DNA from: Grifola frondosa
Lineage: Eukaryota > Basidiomycota > Agaricomycetes > Polyporales > Grifolaceae
DNA: 64,000 bases
Direction of reading: 5' to 3'
NCBI GenBank assembly: GCA_001683735.1
Contig: LUGG01000007.1
Location: 868,001-932,000, forward strand
Shown here: positions 45,477 to 57,122 of the stretch, piece by piece
Numbering within the stretch: position 1 is the first letter of the stretch
Layout: every line of letters starts with the position of its first letter
Translations under genes and position numbers: made by a program
The notes under the pieces: model-generated
Database searches by the model: none
What the model saw: only the letters and a program-made list of their open reading frames with translations
Told to the model about the DNA's origin: nothing

Positions 45477-47292
45477 TTATGAAGAAGTAGAAGTGGTACT
45501 ACTGTCTGCCGTAGGGGGCAGGTAGTGTGCGGGAAGGCGAAGCGGGTCATAGAGTCGCCGAGTAACGGGTGCACGACGAGTAGTAGTGCTAGGTTGCAAA
45601 TGAATGGGGGATCGGAGGGTGCCATATCGGGGCGTCGGTGGACGACGAGGGGTGGATTCCGCTCGCGGCCCCTGGGACTGGATGCTGAGTTTGGGGAGCG
45701 GTGAGATGTGATCGGGAAGACGAGAGATGTTTGAAGCGGGATCAATAATGAGTGGCGCAAAAATGTCGCCTGTATTGGAGGGGAGCGGAGACGTGCTTGG
45801 GGCGCCGCTTGGGGCGCCGTCAAGTCCAGATTTGCCGCTGAATGATCGTGTCCGGGGCCGTCGACGCATTCGCATGTTATCTAACAAGGCGGTCATTCGA
45901 TGGTGCATAGCGATGACGTTATCGAGGGGGCGCACAGGCGCAACCGCACTGACGGCTTCCGTGTCGTCGATGGCGGGGGCGGGGGGTTCGGTGGGGGTGA
46001 TTGCAGATTCTGCCGTGGGCTCTGGGCGGCGCGCGCTCCTTCTGGCGACTTGTATGTCGTCGATTATGGGAGCGCGGGGTTCGCCGGTGAATTCAGACTT
46101 TGCCGTGATTGTTGAACGCCGTGCTCTCCTTCTGGCGGCTTGTATGTCGTCAATTATGGGAGCGGCGGGTTCGATGGGGCCGATTGCGGGCTCTGCCGTG
46201 AACGCTGGACGCCGCGCGCTCCTTCTGGCGACTTGTATGTCGTCGATTATGGGAGCGCGGGGTTCGTCGGTGAATTCAGACTTTGCCGTGATTGTTGAAC
46301 GTCGTGCTCTCCTTCTGGCGACTTGTATGTCGTCGATTATGGGAGCGGCGGGTTCGGTGGAGATTATTGCGGACTCTGTCGCGGGTGCTGGGCGGTGCGT
46401 ATTCCTTCTGGCGGCTTGGATGTCGTCGATTATGGGAGCGCGGGTTTCGTCGGTGAATTCAGACTTTGCCGTGATTGTTGAACGCCGTGCTCTCCTTCTG
46501 GCGACTTGGATGTCGTCGGTTATGGGAGCGGCGGGTTCGGTGGAGGTGATTGCGGATTCTGTCGCGAGTGCTGGGCGGCGCGTATTCCTTCTGGCGGCTT
46601 GGATGTCGTCGCTTACGGAAGCGCGAGATGAGGTGGAAGTGATTGCGGACTCTGTCGCGAGTGCTGGGCGGCGCGCGTTCATGTCGTCGATTTCTGGAGC
46701 GAGAGGTTCGTCTGCGATTGCCGCAAGCTCTGCATTGACCGTCGGACGGCGCGCGCTGCTCCTAGTAGCGCGTGAAACGTAGTGGCGGAGTAGAAGGAGG
46801 GCTCCAGAAGTATATACGGAGAGGGCCACCATCGTGAAAGGTATGATCTTCTTGATGGATGGATGCGAGGTATTATAGGAGGAGGGCTGGGAGGAGAGAG
46901 TCGAGGGCGGCACTGTAGCGAGGATGAGCGCGGAGCCGGGCGACTGTAATGGCTGGGGAGTTGCTGTCTCGGCCGTAGATTCGAGTTCGAGGACATGGTA
47001 AGTGAATCCTAACGCTATGTCGCTGAGCGACGGTGCCGAGCGCGGAACGCATGCGAGGGGAGGAAGACGAGTGATGCTAATGATCATACAAAGGTGAGTA
47101 AAACCCGAAACAAAAAATAATAAACACATACATTGATAATTCACGGCTGCCGGTCCATGCGTCGAAGACCGACACGACGCGGTCGAAGGAGGGGGACCAG
47201 ATGGCGGGGAGGATGGCTAGGAGTGTGGGGATCGCGGAGAATGCGCTGAAAATGGCGCAGAACCCCGTGAAGAGTAACGCGAAGGGAATCAT
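45477..47292 (-). CDS. Membrane-anchored protein with 61-residue alternating repeats, function unknown
   Basis: First exon from 47292 (MIPFALLFTGFCAIFSAFSA) is a signal or membrane segment. It joins in phase over an intron near 47090 to IITRLPPLACVPRSAP. A second hydrophobic stretch (MVALSVYTSGALLLLRHYV) precedes the repeats. From about 46700 down to 46010 two 30-31 residue unit types alternate. One contains PIIDDIQVARRRARR followed by STITAKSEFTDE; the other contains IIDDIQVARRSARRP and a variable AEPAI segment. The shared core IIDDIQ-ARR and the Arg clusters suggest helices with alternating acidic and basic faces. The C-terminus is Pro/Ser/Arg-rich. No known domain is recognised; a role cannot be given. 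Confidence 0.6.
46010..46700. repeat. 183-bp higher-order coding tandem repeat
   Basis: Copies of a core reading atgtcgtcgattatggga (plus strand) occur at about 46054, 46144, 46237, 46327, 46420, 46510 and 46603. Spacings alternate 90 and 93 bases, so the true period is 183 bases (61 codons) made of two diverged halves. Near identity among copies indicates recent duplication or homogenisation. Confidence 0.9.
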
Positions 47293-47387
47293 GGTTTTCG
47301 ACGCTGGGAGCGGCGAAGCGGGAAGCTTATAGTAGGTGAGGATGATGGAGATCAACGCACCATTTTATAGCTTTCTTGAAGCCTGAA

Positions 47388-47437
47388 AGAGGCTGACAGA
47401 GGCTGGCGGAGGCTGGCAGAGGCTGGCGGAGGCTGGC
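47388..47437. repeat. 10-bp minisatellite (five units)
   Basis: Five tandem copies of AGAGGCTGRC / GGAGGCTGGC-type units, just upstream of the repeat-protein gene start. Non-coding. Confidence 0.85.
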
Positions 47438-47927
47438 GGTTGGTTGTAAACTAGTCTGACATATCAGTTCACCATCGCCGATCAAATGACAGCACTGGGT
47501 ACTATTCGAATTGTCTCCGTCGGGATTAGCGTTTAACGGCGGTTCACTGTTATCTGCGCCAGTCCTCGAATTTACTATGCCCAGCCGCCAGACCTCAGAA
47601 GACGAACAAGTTAGCGGCTGGAAATTTGTAAAATTAGCATTCAATAAAATATCTGTTCATAGCGGTGCACCATCGAGCGTACGATGGGTCCTGGAAAGTC
47701 GTGTTGACACGCAGACACTCCGTTCCCCATTTGTGAGCACTGAACCCGTGATAATATAAGTGGTATAGACAGGAACACAAACAACGTATAAAAAATACAG
47801 TAATCAAACAGAAGCGTACCGTAGCTATATAACGAGCGGCGGGACTCTGACCGGGGAGCAAGGCTCTGCCTATTCCCGGCGTCCATAACTAACGAATGTA
47901 AGCGAGCAAGCATAAACGAGCGCATCT

Positions 47928-50376
47928 TCAGAGCGACCCAGCACGTACTACGTGGTTGAGCGGCGGCACCGGCGGGATCACATCCTTCCCATACATCGCC
48001 TCCACCCTCCGCACAAACTTCTCGCGCGCCGCAGCGCTCCTCTCCTCATCGAGGATGCTCACGCGGCTGTTGTTCGCGCTCCATGCACTATAGTGGCTTT
48101 CGCCCTCCGTATCCGCGACCGAGTACATCGTCGCCCTGTTGCCGCCTTCCTCAGACTCGGCTGATTGCGCTGTCTCGTGGCTGCCACCCGCGTCCGTCCT
48201 GTCGTCGTCCACGTCGCTCCCGGGCACCGAGCCGTCGTACACATCCCGGTACGTAGCGACCACCTCCTCGATGTCCGTGTCCTCGTCCTCCCATCGCACG
48301 CTCCGCTCGGCCTCAAGTCCGTCCGGCCGCCGCCGCTCGAGCGCGGACGCCGAGCGCGGCTGCCAGTGCACGCCGAGCTGCTCGTACTGTGCGCTGCGAT
48401 ACGGGTTCGCCGACGCGGGCGGGCGCGTCATGCCCGCAAGCCCGCGCCGCGACGTCCGGCGCACCAGCTCGATCGCCTCTTCCCGCGGGAGGAGGGGCAT
48501 CACCGGGAACGGCGACTGGCGCCCGCGCTGGATCGGAGGGATTGGTTGTGCAAGAAGTGGGACGTCTGTGGTACCGCGTGCTCGGGCTGGCGTGGGGCCT
48601 GCGGTGCTCGGCCTCTCCATGGGTGTGGAGGGAATGGGACGAGACGGGGCACGGGAGTCTGCTGGGGCGGAACGGGGGAAGCGTGAGGAGTGGAGCATGC
48701 TCAATGCAGGACTTGTGCTCCGCGAGACATCGGAGGGGACGTCTGGAAGAGGACCACTCGGCGGTGGGCTGGGCGGGGGGAGGTCGTAATATGCGAGAAC
48801 GTGCGGCCGGACAAGCGTTTGGCTGCCAGTAGGACTCGGGGGGACTGGCGAGGCTAGAGGAATAAGATCATCACCTGCCTTTTCGTTGTCCTGAGGACGG
48901 GCAGGAGTGGTGTGGTTGGGCGCGTGCCGGAGGGAGTTACCAGGACATAATCTGGTTCTGGAGAGGGAAAAGCATGTGGGGCGCGCATTCGCGTCGGGGT
49001 GGGCGGGGTGAGTGTCAAAGGGACAGGTACGTGTTTAGTCGAGAGCGCACTGGTGTTTGGAGCGGAAATCTTAGGGCGAGAGCGAACGGACTTGGCGGGA
49101 GAGAGCGCGGGAACAAGAGAAGAACGTGGAGAAGAGATGGGATTGTCATATGGTTGCTCGTAATGATACGAGCCGAGTTTAGAGGGAGAAGTGGGAACTG
49201 CGCCGGGACGGCGAAACGCAGAGAGAAAGTCAATGCTCGGCGAGCGCACGGACTCCGCATCACGGAATGCGCGTGTAAGACCTTCAACGGAGCTGATGGA
49301 GGTGATCCTCGAATCTGTGTCCACGGATGTGAAAGTTTCGACACTCGGTCGAACCTCGCTCAGCATCGTCGTCGTCGTCCCCGAAAGATCTGAAGGGCTG
49401 GGAGAGTCGCTGCGGATGAACCTCTCAGCAATGGGAAGGGGCATGGAAGGCAGCGCAGGGACTGGTGGGGCCTCGATGGGTAATTCTACTGAGCCTTTCT
49501 TCTTGCGAGACCTGGAGTTGAGGCGGAAGAATCCCCGCTTCTTGGTTGAAGCCTCAGATAGATAGCCGCCATCAGAATCGTCACCCGTCGCGGGAGACGT
49601 GACGAACACTTTACGCGACTTGACGCTCTTGCCCCCGTCAGTATCATAGTCCGTGCTTGGAGAGTCCACGCCCTTCTTCTCCTTCTTACTCTTCTTCTCT
49701 TTCTTTTTCTTCCCACTTGTCTCGGACAAATAACCCCCGTCGCTCTCATACTCCGCATCATCTGCCTTCCCCTTCTTCTTGCTCTTCTTGTTCTTATCCT
49801 TCTTCCCTTTCCCGCTGTCGCTCATGTACCCACCATCGCTATCGTAGCCGTCGGGCCTCGCTTTGCGCAGCTTCTTACTTTTTTTGGAAGGGGAAGAGGT
49901 GAGAACGACCGCGGTTCCGGCGTGGTCCTAAGGTCAAATTGGATAGAACGCTGGGAGACGTCGGGTGTGACCGCACGCGATGTGTCCCGCGAATAAATCA
50001 GTGAAGTATCAACGCCGATGACAGGCTTTCCAAAGTGGAGAACACCAGCACCAGGCTGGAGATGCTGAGAGGGAGAGGCAGACAGCGACGACTCCTCCGA
50101 CGTCGCAGTCGATGCGTAGGTGAGACTCGGCGAGAGGGTATTCTGCGACGCGCGTCCCACAACCCCGAAATGAATATCCCGTAGAATAAAGAAATAGGGG
50201 ACCCTGACCTCTAGCTCAGCATCCTCATCGCCCTCTTGGACCGGGTTGAATATCCAGTTGGCAACCGTGCAGTTGGTGGTCACGCCGAGCTCCAACGCGC
50301 TCTCGAGGATTGACGCGCGAAGAACGGAGCCGCGGACGCCATCAGGACGTTCGCGCGATGGACGTGCAGAAGCCAT
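47928..50376 (-). CDS. Large disordered protein with YxSDGGYxSE motifs; two apparent indels
   Basis: One gene in three frames. It starts MASARPSRERPDGVRG at 50376, with an ordered N-terminal part (ASILESALELGVTTNCTVANWIF, VRVPYFFILRDIHFGVVG). It then enters a Lys-rich region with repeated acidic motifs: YDSDGGYMSD, YESDGGYLSE, YDTDGGKS, DDSDGGYLSE, separated by KKKxK runs. A Pro/Ser-rich section follows, and the C-terminal exon ends VPPLNHVVRAGSL at 47928. Frame changes are needed at the T7 run 49879-49885 (A7 in the gene) and near 48891-48900 (LLPV to EDNEKAGDD). The Tyr and Ser in acidic context look like kinase sites. I do not recognise the family. Confidence 0.6.
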
Positions 50377-51019
50377 AATAGAGACAGTAAAGGAGCGACA
50401 GGTGAAAGGGAAGGTTGGCCAGTGAGCAGGAAGGAGAGCGCTCTCGAGAACAAGACAGTTGATCCCGGTCTCGTAGCGACGGACAGAAGTCGCGCAGCGA
50501 AGTTACGAAATAGAGGCAATACTTGGCTCTGGCTGAATGATATCAGAAGAAACAATGGTTCATGGCTGAACGAGGAGGAACAAAGCAGTCGATGGATACG
50601 CGGAACAACGCTCAGAGTGGATTAAAGGAAATATTGTCCTAGGTAACTAAGTCCAAATATGTACATGAATGGATAACTATCATAATTTGGCCGTAAGATG
50701 CAGCTCATGTTCTTCTTACTCCCCGAGGTGCCATCGTTTGAAAAACGTGCCCGCTCACGCTGATATTTACCTTCTTAAAAACTTGGATACCGCTCGAGAA
50801 TGTTGCCTGAAAGACCGACACTGCTAAGACTGACGCGGCTAAGACTGACACGGCTAGGCCTGAATTTGATCTCAGCGACGACAAGCTTCACACTTGGGAG
50901 ATTTTCCAATGATTGACAAGGATTAACATCGCTCGTGAAAAGCTTTGGACGAGCTAACATACTGTAAGTAATACCAATAGTATCCATCTGATTAAAGGAC
51001 GTTCCCCCGGGCAAGCAGA
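50377..51019. other. Intergenic region upstream of the DGGY-repeat gene
   Basis: Promoter side of the minus-strand gene. A 15-bp imperfect tandem (gctaagactgac unit) lies at 50823-50857. No gene is seen. Confidence 0.4.
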
Positions 51020-52300
51020 CACAACGTTGGTGACATCTACACCTTGAGAAATAGCCTCTCCCAGCAGCTCAATATACCACTACCAAGATACGGGTTTTGT
51101 GTTCGCGCTCAAGAAAAGCGACCTCGATTAATTGTCTAGCGGATTCGTAAATGTGGCAATGCAGAAGGAACGGGTGGACACCCAGTCTTGGAGTCTATAC
51201 AATCAGCGGGAGCCATGGTGCCTAATGATGTTTATTGCTGCGAGGCGTCATCGTTCGTCCAGGGACCAAAGTGTGATCGGCCTTTTCTTTTCACCACGAT
51301 ATCACTAATCGATAAAATAGTATGTCAGGTCAGGGCTTCACTCGATTCCTAGAGCAAGTGCCTAACTTCACAAACAGGAAAGAGCACGTACCTCCGGCAA
51401 GTTGTATTACTCACCACAATGGCAATGTGCGGGTGCTTCGTCCCTGCAGCATATAGCAGCTCAGATAGACGAGTTCAAGAAATCTCTATGTGCAATGTCG
51501 GTTTGTGCACTTTTCGGGATTCACGACGCTCTTCTTTCTTGACTACCCAAATGATGACGATATTGAGAAAAGCTTGAGTACTTTTGCCAATGAAATGGCT
51601 TCCTCGGCGATGATCCTAGGTTTTGCTTGAATATTGTATCTTCATGGTTGTATATACGCCACAAGGGCTTGCGACCTCCGACTCGCTTGTGCTCATCGAT
51701 GTCGAGGGACGTGGGATCTCTACCAGAGAAGGAATTTGCATTTCCCATGCCATCGCTGAATCTTTGATCAAGTTGAAGGCAAGTTATAGAGTTTTTACAC
51801 ATTCTTTTGTCATCCATTGATATAATTATCGGGAACAGTCATACGTGTTCTTTGCAACGTAAAATTCCTGCAACGCGTCTACTGTCTTGCTATACTCACG
51901 CTTAGTCGGTTTCCCTAGCCACTTCATTGAACTCACCACCACTTTGTCACGTCAACCCTCCGTAGTCAAGTGAGTATTCCGATGATATAGAATTTCAATA
52001 TGAGAAGTAATACTTCGTGATAGCTTGCACCTCGCTGTCCAGGTATATTTGACCCAATATTGAACAGGATCAACGGACTGGGTCTGAACGACGATTTATA
52101 GAAATCTCATCAAACCACGTCAGACTTTGGCTTCACTTGCCGATATCAATTCGTCGTCCGAGAGCGATGATTTGACCTATCTCACACATCTGGTATGTAG
52201 GATCATTGATGGGGCCCCTGAAGCAGCAGATTACTATGGTTCCATTCAGTCTCCCCCAATTTTTCCCGTGCTAACGAAGATCTACAATCAGGCTTGCTTA
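51020..52300 (+). pseudogene. MSH4: Decayed MSH4 (meiotic MutS homolog) fragment
   Basis: Remnants of the C-terminal half of MSH4, in order and on one strand: GDIYTLRNSLSQQLNIPLP; GFVFALKKSDLD followed by an in-frame TAA then LSSGFVNVAMQKE; GGHPVLESIQSAGAMVPNDV; QGP, intron, NMSG, intron, KSTYLRQVVLLTTMAMCGCF (Walker A region GPNMSGKST); GIHDALLS, stop, NDDDIEKSLSTFANEMASSA; DSLVLIDVEGRGISTREGIC (Walker B area, normally DELGRGTST); SDFGFTCRYQ; IIDGAPEAADYYG. The sequence between FVNV and GGHPV jumps over well over 100 codons of the clamp/lever region. Several frame changes and two stops are present. Walker B Glu is Val-shifted. It is a true gene relic; no intact protein can be made. Confidence 0.85.
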
Positions 52301-52411
52301 TGTATGTGTAATTGTCCAGACATACATAGTATGGATCAGAATACTGACTATCGAAAATGAACACAGGTGCAGTGGTTGCTTGTCCGTGACCACTGGCTTC
52401 GTATTCACATC

Positions 52412-54781
52412 TCACACAGATTTCACCAACTCCACCTTCATCGGCAGGCGCGGTTTCGGGTCATCACCCGCAGATGGGTATTGAATGCCGCCAAAGTTCC
52501 ACATGAGCCGTTCCTTCGGAAGCGAGAACTTGAAAGACTCGAGGAGGACGGACAACACCACCTCTACATCACATCACAGAAGTCCAGCTTCAAGAAGTCG
52601 TTCAATAAAGGCATCAGGGACGTACTCATTTCCATTTGCGAGAATTTGAATCCACTGTCAGGCGAAGAGTCAAGATAAGGGCAGCAAGTCTCTTAACAAC
52701 GTATCACGCACATGCAGGCCCGTCCTCCACCCAAAAATGTAAGTCTAGAATGCAGAGTGAATGCGTATAACTTGATACAATCATAATTCGCTACTCACAG
52801 ATTGGAATAAATTCCGGGAACACGCGCCTCACCCACTGTCGCTGGAAGTGCTGTTAACCATCGCTCCGGTTTCCATTCATGGGCATCCGGGCCCCACAGC
52901 GCAGGGTTACGGTTCGAAGCCAGGATTGCGATTATTATATTTGTGTTGTTCGGAATGGGAATCTCATGTATCAATGTTCCATCTCGCCTCTGATAGGACT
53001 TCCCAACGGCAAAACGATGTCCTTCCGCGTCCTGAGCGGTCCTTGAGTAGCTATATATCATGACAGGGAATACATACGACGTACGTCCTACTCACAAACG
53101 ACACCGGAGCATACCTGTCACAATGCAGATCGTCAGTCGTTAGATAGCACAATCTAACATATGAATGCGCACAAGCGCAGAGTCTCGCGGCAGACCGCAT
53201 CGAGGTATGGCAATTCAACCAGCTCATCGTAGGGAATGTCTCCTCTGTTGTCACGGGCCTCAGTGACCTCCCTTCGAAGTTTCTCCTGGACGTCTTGATG
53301 CTCAGCGAGTAGATTTAGTATGTGTGAAAGTCCTGTAGCTGTTGTGTCCATTGCAGCAAAAATGAGTGACCTGAAGACGGCAATGAGTAATAATGGGTAA
53401 AAGGTAAAAGAAGACGACGCACGACATCTGGCCGAGAAGCTCGTCATCAGACAATTTGTCCTCCACCGAGGCGGCCATGTTAGCTTGCACTAGTGTTTAT
53501 CGGCTGGTGAATAGATGTCCATAATGGTCGAGAGGAACTCACGTAGCCTGCTCATGATGTCTTTTCCTTCCCCGAATTGAGCTAGGACGGCTTCGTCACC
53601 TTTCTTCATTGCGGCTTTCTTTGCATAGAATACTTCCTTCGATCTAGTGTCCATGATGTCTACAATCTCTAGCACTCGCTGATATGGCTTATATGGAATC
53701 AGTTCCACAACACGCCGACGGAATACTGGGGAGCCAATCTTGGCAAGGATTGGTATCAACTGACGCATGATGTACATCGGAAACAGATCACATGAAATAT
53801 ATATGTCAGTGCGACATGTACTGAGTAGCAGCGAGGGTGAAACACAAACCCGAGCGATTTCATGACATCTCCGTATGGATTGGCAACGTCATGTACCAGG
53901 GGATCAAACGAGTATCCAAGTCCGCCTTGCCCGATGAGTTCCAGGGCAGTGCGACACATCCAGTTTAGGATGTCGATCTCCTTCGGCCCGTCATCCAATT
54001 TCGCAGCAATGGCATTACGGAGCTATAGACAGCAGAGTCAAATGTATAGATACTTCGACCAACCCGTTGTATTCACTTACGCTGCCAGAGATTTTATAAA
54101 ATATAGGAAGCATGTGTCGCATATTATTGATGGAGAATACGGGATTCAACAATTTTCGCTGCCTTCTATGATGATCGCCTATTACATTGTAGTCTGTAAA
54201 CAGCCGTTTCCGAGGCCAATGTGCAAATATCACGTACCTAAAGTCGCAAGTAAGCCCTTGCCAAACAAAAGGGAATTGCTCCTAAACCGACATAAGTTCC
54301 TGTACGTGATATCAACGCAAAATCTACCCACGTTATGAACGTTGACGTTTCTTCATATATGTATTGATCCTTCACGATTATGTGGTGGAGGGCGACAGGA
54401 TCGAACACATATAATTGCTTATCCTGATTACGTTCCATTAGATTGGAAATATATGAATAACATAGGCGACACTCACTCCAAACAAACCGTTGATCTTCAC
54501 AACTGGTCCGTATCTTTCACCAAGCTCACGCTGAAATTCCCATCCGTTGCGATCGAATAATTGCGCGTAATGTCCTTGGACAAGATACATATGGTCAAGG
54601 ATCATGGATAACTGAGGCTATAAAACAAAATCATCTTACCCTTTATCCAAGACTTTGACGAAGGTGGTCCTGGAATGTTATCGAAAGGAGACGGAATAAA
54701 TAATGATCGCAACAGATACCATAGAACCCAGGTCGCACAGAAAATGAAACCGGCTTGAAGCAAGAGCACAATCGCAGCCAT
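52412..54781 (-). CDS. Cytochrome P450 monooxygenase
   Basis: ER-anchored heme-thiolate oxygenase. Starts MAAIVLLLQAGFIFCATWVL (membrane anchor), followed by the proline hinge NIPGPPSSKSW. Further blocks: DHHRRQRKLLNPVFS (C-helix), a middle section with LTALELIGQGGLGYSF, I-helix IFAAMDTTATGLSHIL (AAMDTT), K-helix CRETLRL (ExxR), WKPERWL (PERF motif), and heme loop FLGGGRACIG with the axial Cys. The C-terminus GFKFSQMEM, ESFKFSLP and KVELVKSV ends at a TGA at 52412. About a dozen introns; the heme loop is split over short exons at 52740-52640. It resembles the broad mushroom P450 clans (CYP5144/5150-like in feel), but the subfamily is not certain. Reads cleanly. Confidence 0.93.
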
Positions 54782-55560
54782 GGTCTCCGTCAAATGCTGA
54801 TGAGAGGAGAATCTGCTATTTGTAGTGACCCGCTGTCGAGCGAAAGAGGAATAACCCGCGGCAGCAGATAACAATGACATGCATCGTTGACTCGGGCCGC
54901 ACGTTCGAATGCAGTGTATCATCACGATCATCATTGGACAAAGCCTTGGTACCGATGGTACCTTGTCTAGTTGTCTTGGAGTAAGAAGCAACACTATATC
55001 CGCGTCACTCCCGTATCGAGAGTTATCGTGAGGCTCGACACATGTGCGGCGCACATTGAGACTCAATTCCAAGATGAGGGGAACGCACAGAACACCTGAT
55101 AGTTTGGATGAAACTCACATAGAAAGTGCCAGAGTCGCAATGAACTAACCACAAACTGCATTCATGCCATCTCCGCTGTGGCTCTTTGCCAGGGATTGGG
55201 ACGACTGGATAGGAATCTGCAGAGTTCGAAAATATGATAAGCGACTGAAGTTTAAGTGCTCAGCAGCTGACCTTGAGACCTTATCAGGAACCACATCGGA
55301 CTTAAGATGTTCGTACTTGTTGTCGTCTGATGGTCAAACACAAATCATAAATCGAGAAAAGGTGGCGCAATCTTACGTCACCCTTTCTCGAATTATGATT
55401 TAAGAATAAGATAGAATCAACGTTAGAATGTTACCAATGTTGTGCTAGTTCATATGTCCGACACGCAATCATGGCCGAGGGGTTTAGATAGATCGGAGAA
55501 TACACTGCGAGAAGATTTATTATTCATCGGTGACCCAATCCGCTTTTCATGTCGCAAACG
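54782..55560. other. Intergenic region between P450 and UCH37
   Basis: About 780 bases: P450 promoter and UCH37 3' flank. A frame extension upstream of the P450 ATG (to 55072) has no support. No other feature is seen. Confidence 0.45.
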
Positions 55561-57122
55561 TCACTCCAGCAGGCCTTCAGAATGGAGGCTGCTGATGAAC
55601 TGCTTCACGAAGGGCTCATAGTCAAATGTCCGTTTGGTATGATCAGTCTGCAATGCAATCTACTTGAGCAATGTTTACAAAATAAGATCAATGCTCACAT
55701 GAATTGATTTTGACTTCACGATTTCCTCTTCCACTGCGATTTTTGCTGGGATGGCAGCATTTACGCAAGCTTCCCATGCTTGAATGAGGTTACGAGTGGG
55801 CATATCGAGAATGGACAATTCCATATCCATTTTTTGCGCTCCGAAACCTCCGCTGAAGACAGGCCCAGACTGAGTGGCGAAAGGGCGGACAGAAGTGGAG
55901 AATGCTTCGGATGCAGAGGCTAGCACCACAGGATCGACCTATACACGTTAGTGGGTGTAGGACTCTGAGCTAAACATCGAGTACCTTATCGTGCCATCCC
56001 AAAGGATGTAATTCGTCCAATCGCCGCTGAAGCGCGTTGCGCTTTCGCTTCAGCATCTCCAGTTCGTCGCTAGCCCGAAGATAGGGATCGTCGATGATGG
56101 CCAACAGATTGTACTGTATGTGATCATCACCACCGTGGACGAGGCTCTTCATCTTCATGTTCAGTGCGGGACGTACGACGTCGATCCACGATCTTATTGC
56201 GTCTTCAGACGCGAGCTCACCGACTTCAAGAGGACCCGAGCTTCTAAGGCCATCGAGTTCCCACACTTTGCCCTGGGCAGGAACATAACCAATGAAGTGG
56301 TAAGAGTCCACTTGACCCTCGGACGCTTTGACTTTTGCTCTAGAACCGCTCTTTTTGCGTTTCTTGGCCGGAGGGGGCTTAAGCTTTCTAGAAGATTCCA
56401 ATGTAGTTTTCGCAATCGCATGAAGAGCCCCACGAATATCTGCAGGTCTAAATGGCTTTCATAAACTGAATGTGTATCGAAGAAGAGCATAATTTACCGA
56501 GCAAGTGAATTCTGCGCTTCTCGAATGAAGGCAGAATTCGAAATGGCCAGTCCCTTCATCTGTCATGAAAGTTACTTGGCGTGCTCTGCATTACACAATC
56601 CTGCGGGACATGAGACATTACTTACCACAGAAGACATCTTCTCTGTATCTGCACGAAGTTCTCGTAGCTCATCGCCAATGTCTATGCCGTCACAGTTCAG
56701 GAGGACGTTGAGCATAGCCTGCGATGCGCAAGCATCGTCGCTCAGCTGGCTTGCGAACCACACGCTTCGCGCATCTGGATCTTCCAAATCTTCGTCGTCT
56801 CCATCGGTCTGTCGACCGTCCTCCTCAGGACAGAGAAAGCAGAAAATCAGCCCATATGCATTCAGATGGTCGGTTGCCCAAGGTTCTGTGCCATAAACTT
56901 CAGTCACTTCTAGACCTCCCACGCCCAGCTTGCGCATGAGACTGGTGAATACACCTTTTTTGGCTGCCATGAGTTACGCAATTCCGCATGTATACGCAAA
57001 CACGTACCTGGATCAGACTCGACAACTGCAAAGGATCCACCAACAAGATCGTGCGGCGACTCATCCCCATCCATTCCTACACGATTGCTGAGCGAGATCG
57101 GATAGCCTTTCTGGAAAGCCAC
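55561..57122 (-). CDS. UCHL5: Ubiquitin C-terminal hydrolase UCH37/UCHL5
   Basis: Deubiquitinase of the proteasome cap (via Rpn13) and, in animals, of INO80. Start MAFQKGYPISLSN at 57122; the catalytic domain begins after an intron (SDPGVFTSLMRKLGVGGLEVTEVYG). Triad: Cys in SDDACASQAML (oxyanion Gln in FASQL), His in SYHFIGYVP, Asp in WELDGL. The crossover loop between Cys and His is enlarged by a Lys-rich insert (PPPAKKRKKSGSRAKVK), which resembles a nuclear localisation signal. A helical stretch (DELEMLKRKRNALQRRL) and a C-terminal KEKEKK-free ULD-type tail (YEPFVKQFISSLHSEGLLE) follow. Five exons join in phase; no indel. Human UCHL5 is 329 residues; this is longer because of the insert and acidic loop (DGDDEDLEDPD). 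Confidence 0.93.

Noticed and set aside
45727..46782. 351-codon plus-strand ORF over the repeat region
   Set aside because: Mirror frame of the repeat-protein gene; the minus-strand frame has the better start exon and splice join.
48139..48832. Long plus-strand ORFs (up to 216 codons)
   Set aside because: GC-rich antisense of the DGGY-repeat protein; no domain.
52367..52678. 103-codon plus-strand ORF first read as the MSH4 C-terminus
   Set aside because: It is antisense to the last P450 exons (heme-loop and C-terminal exons on minus), which carry clear family motifs.
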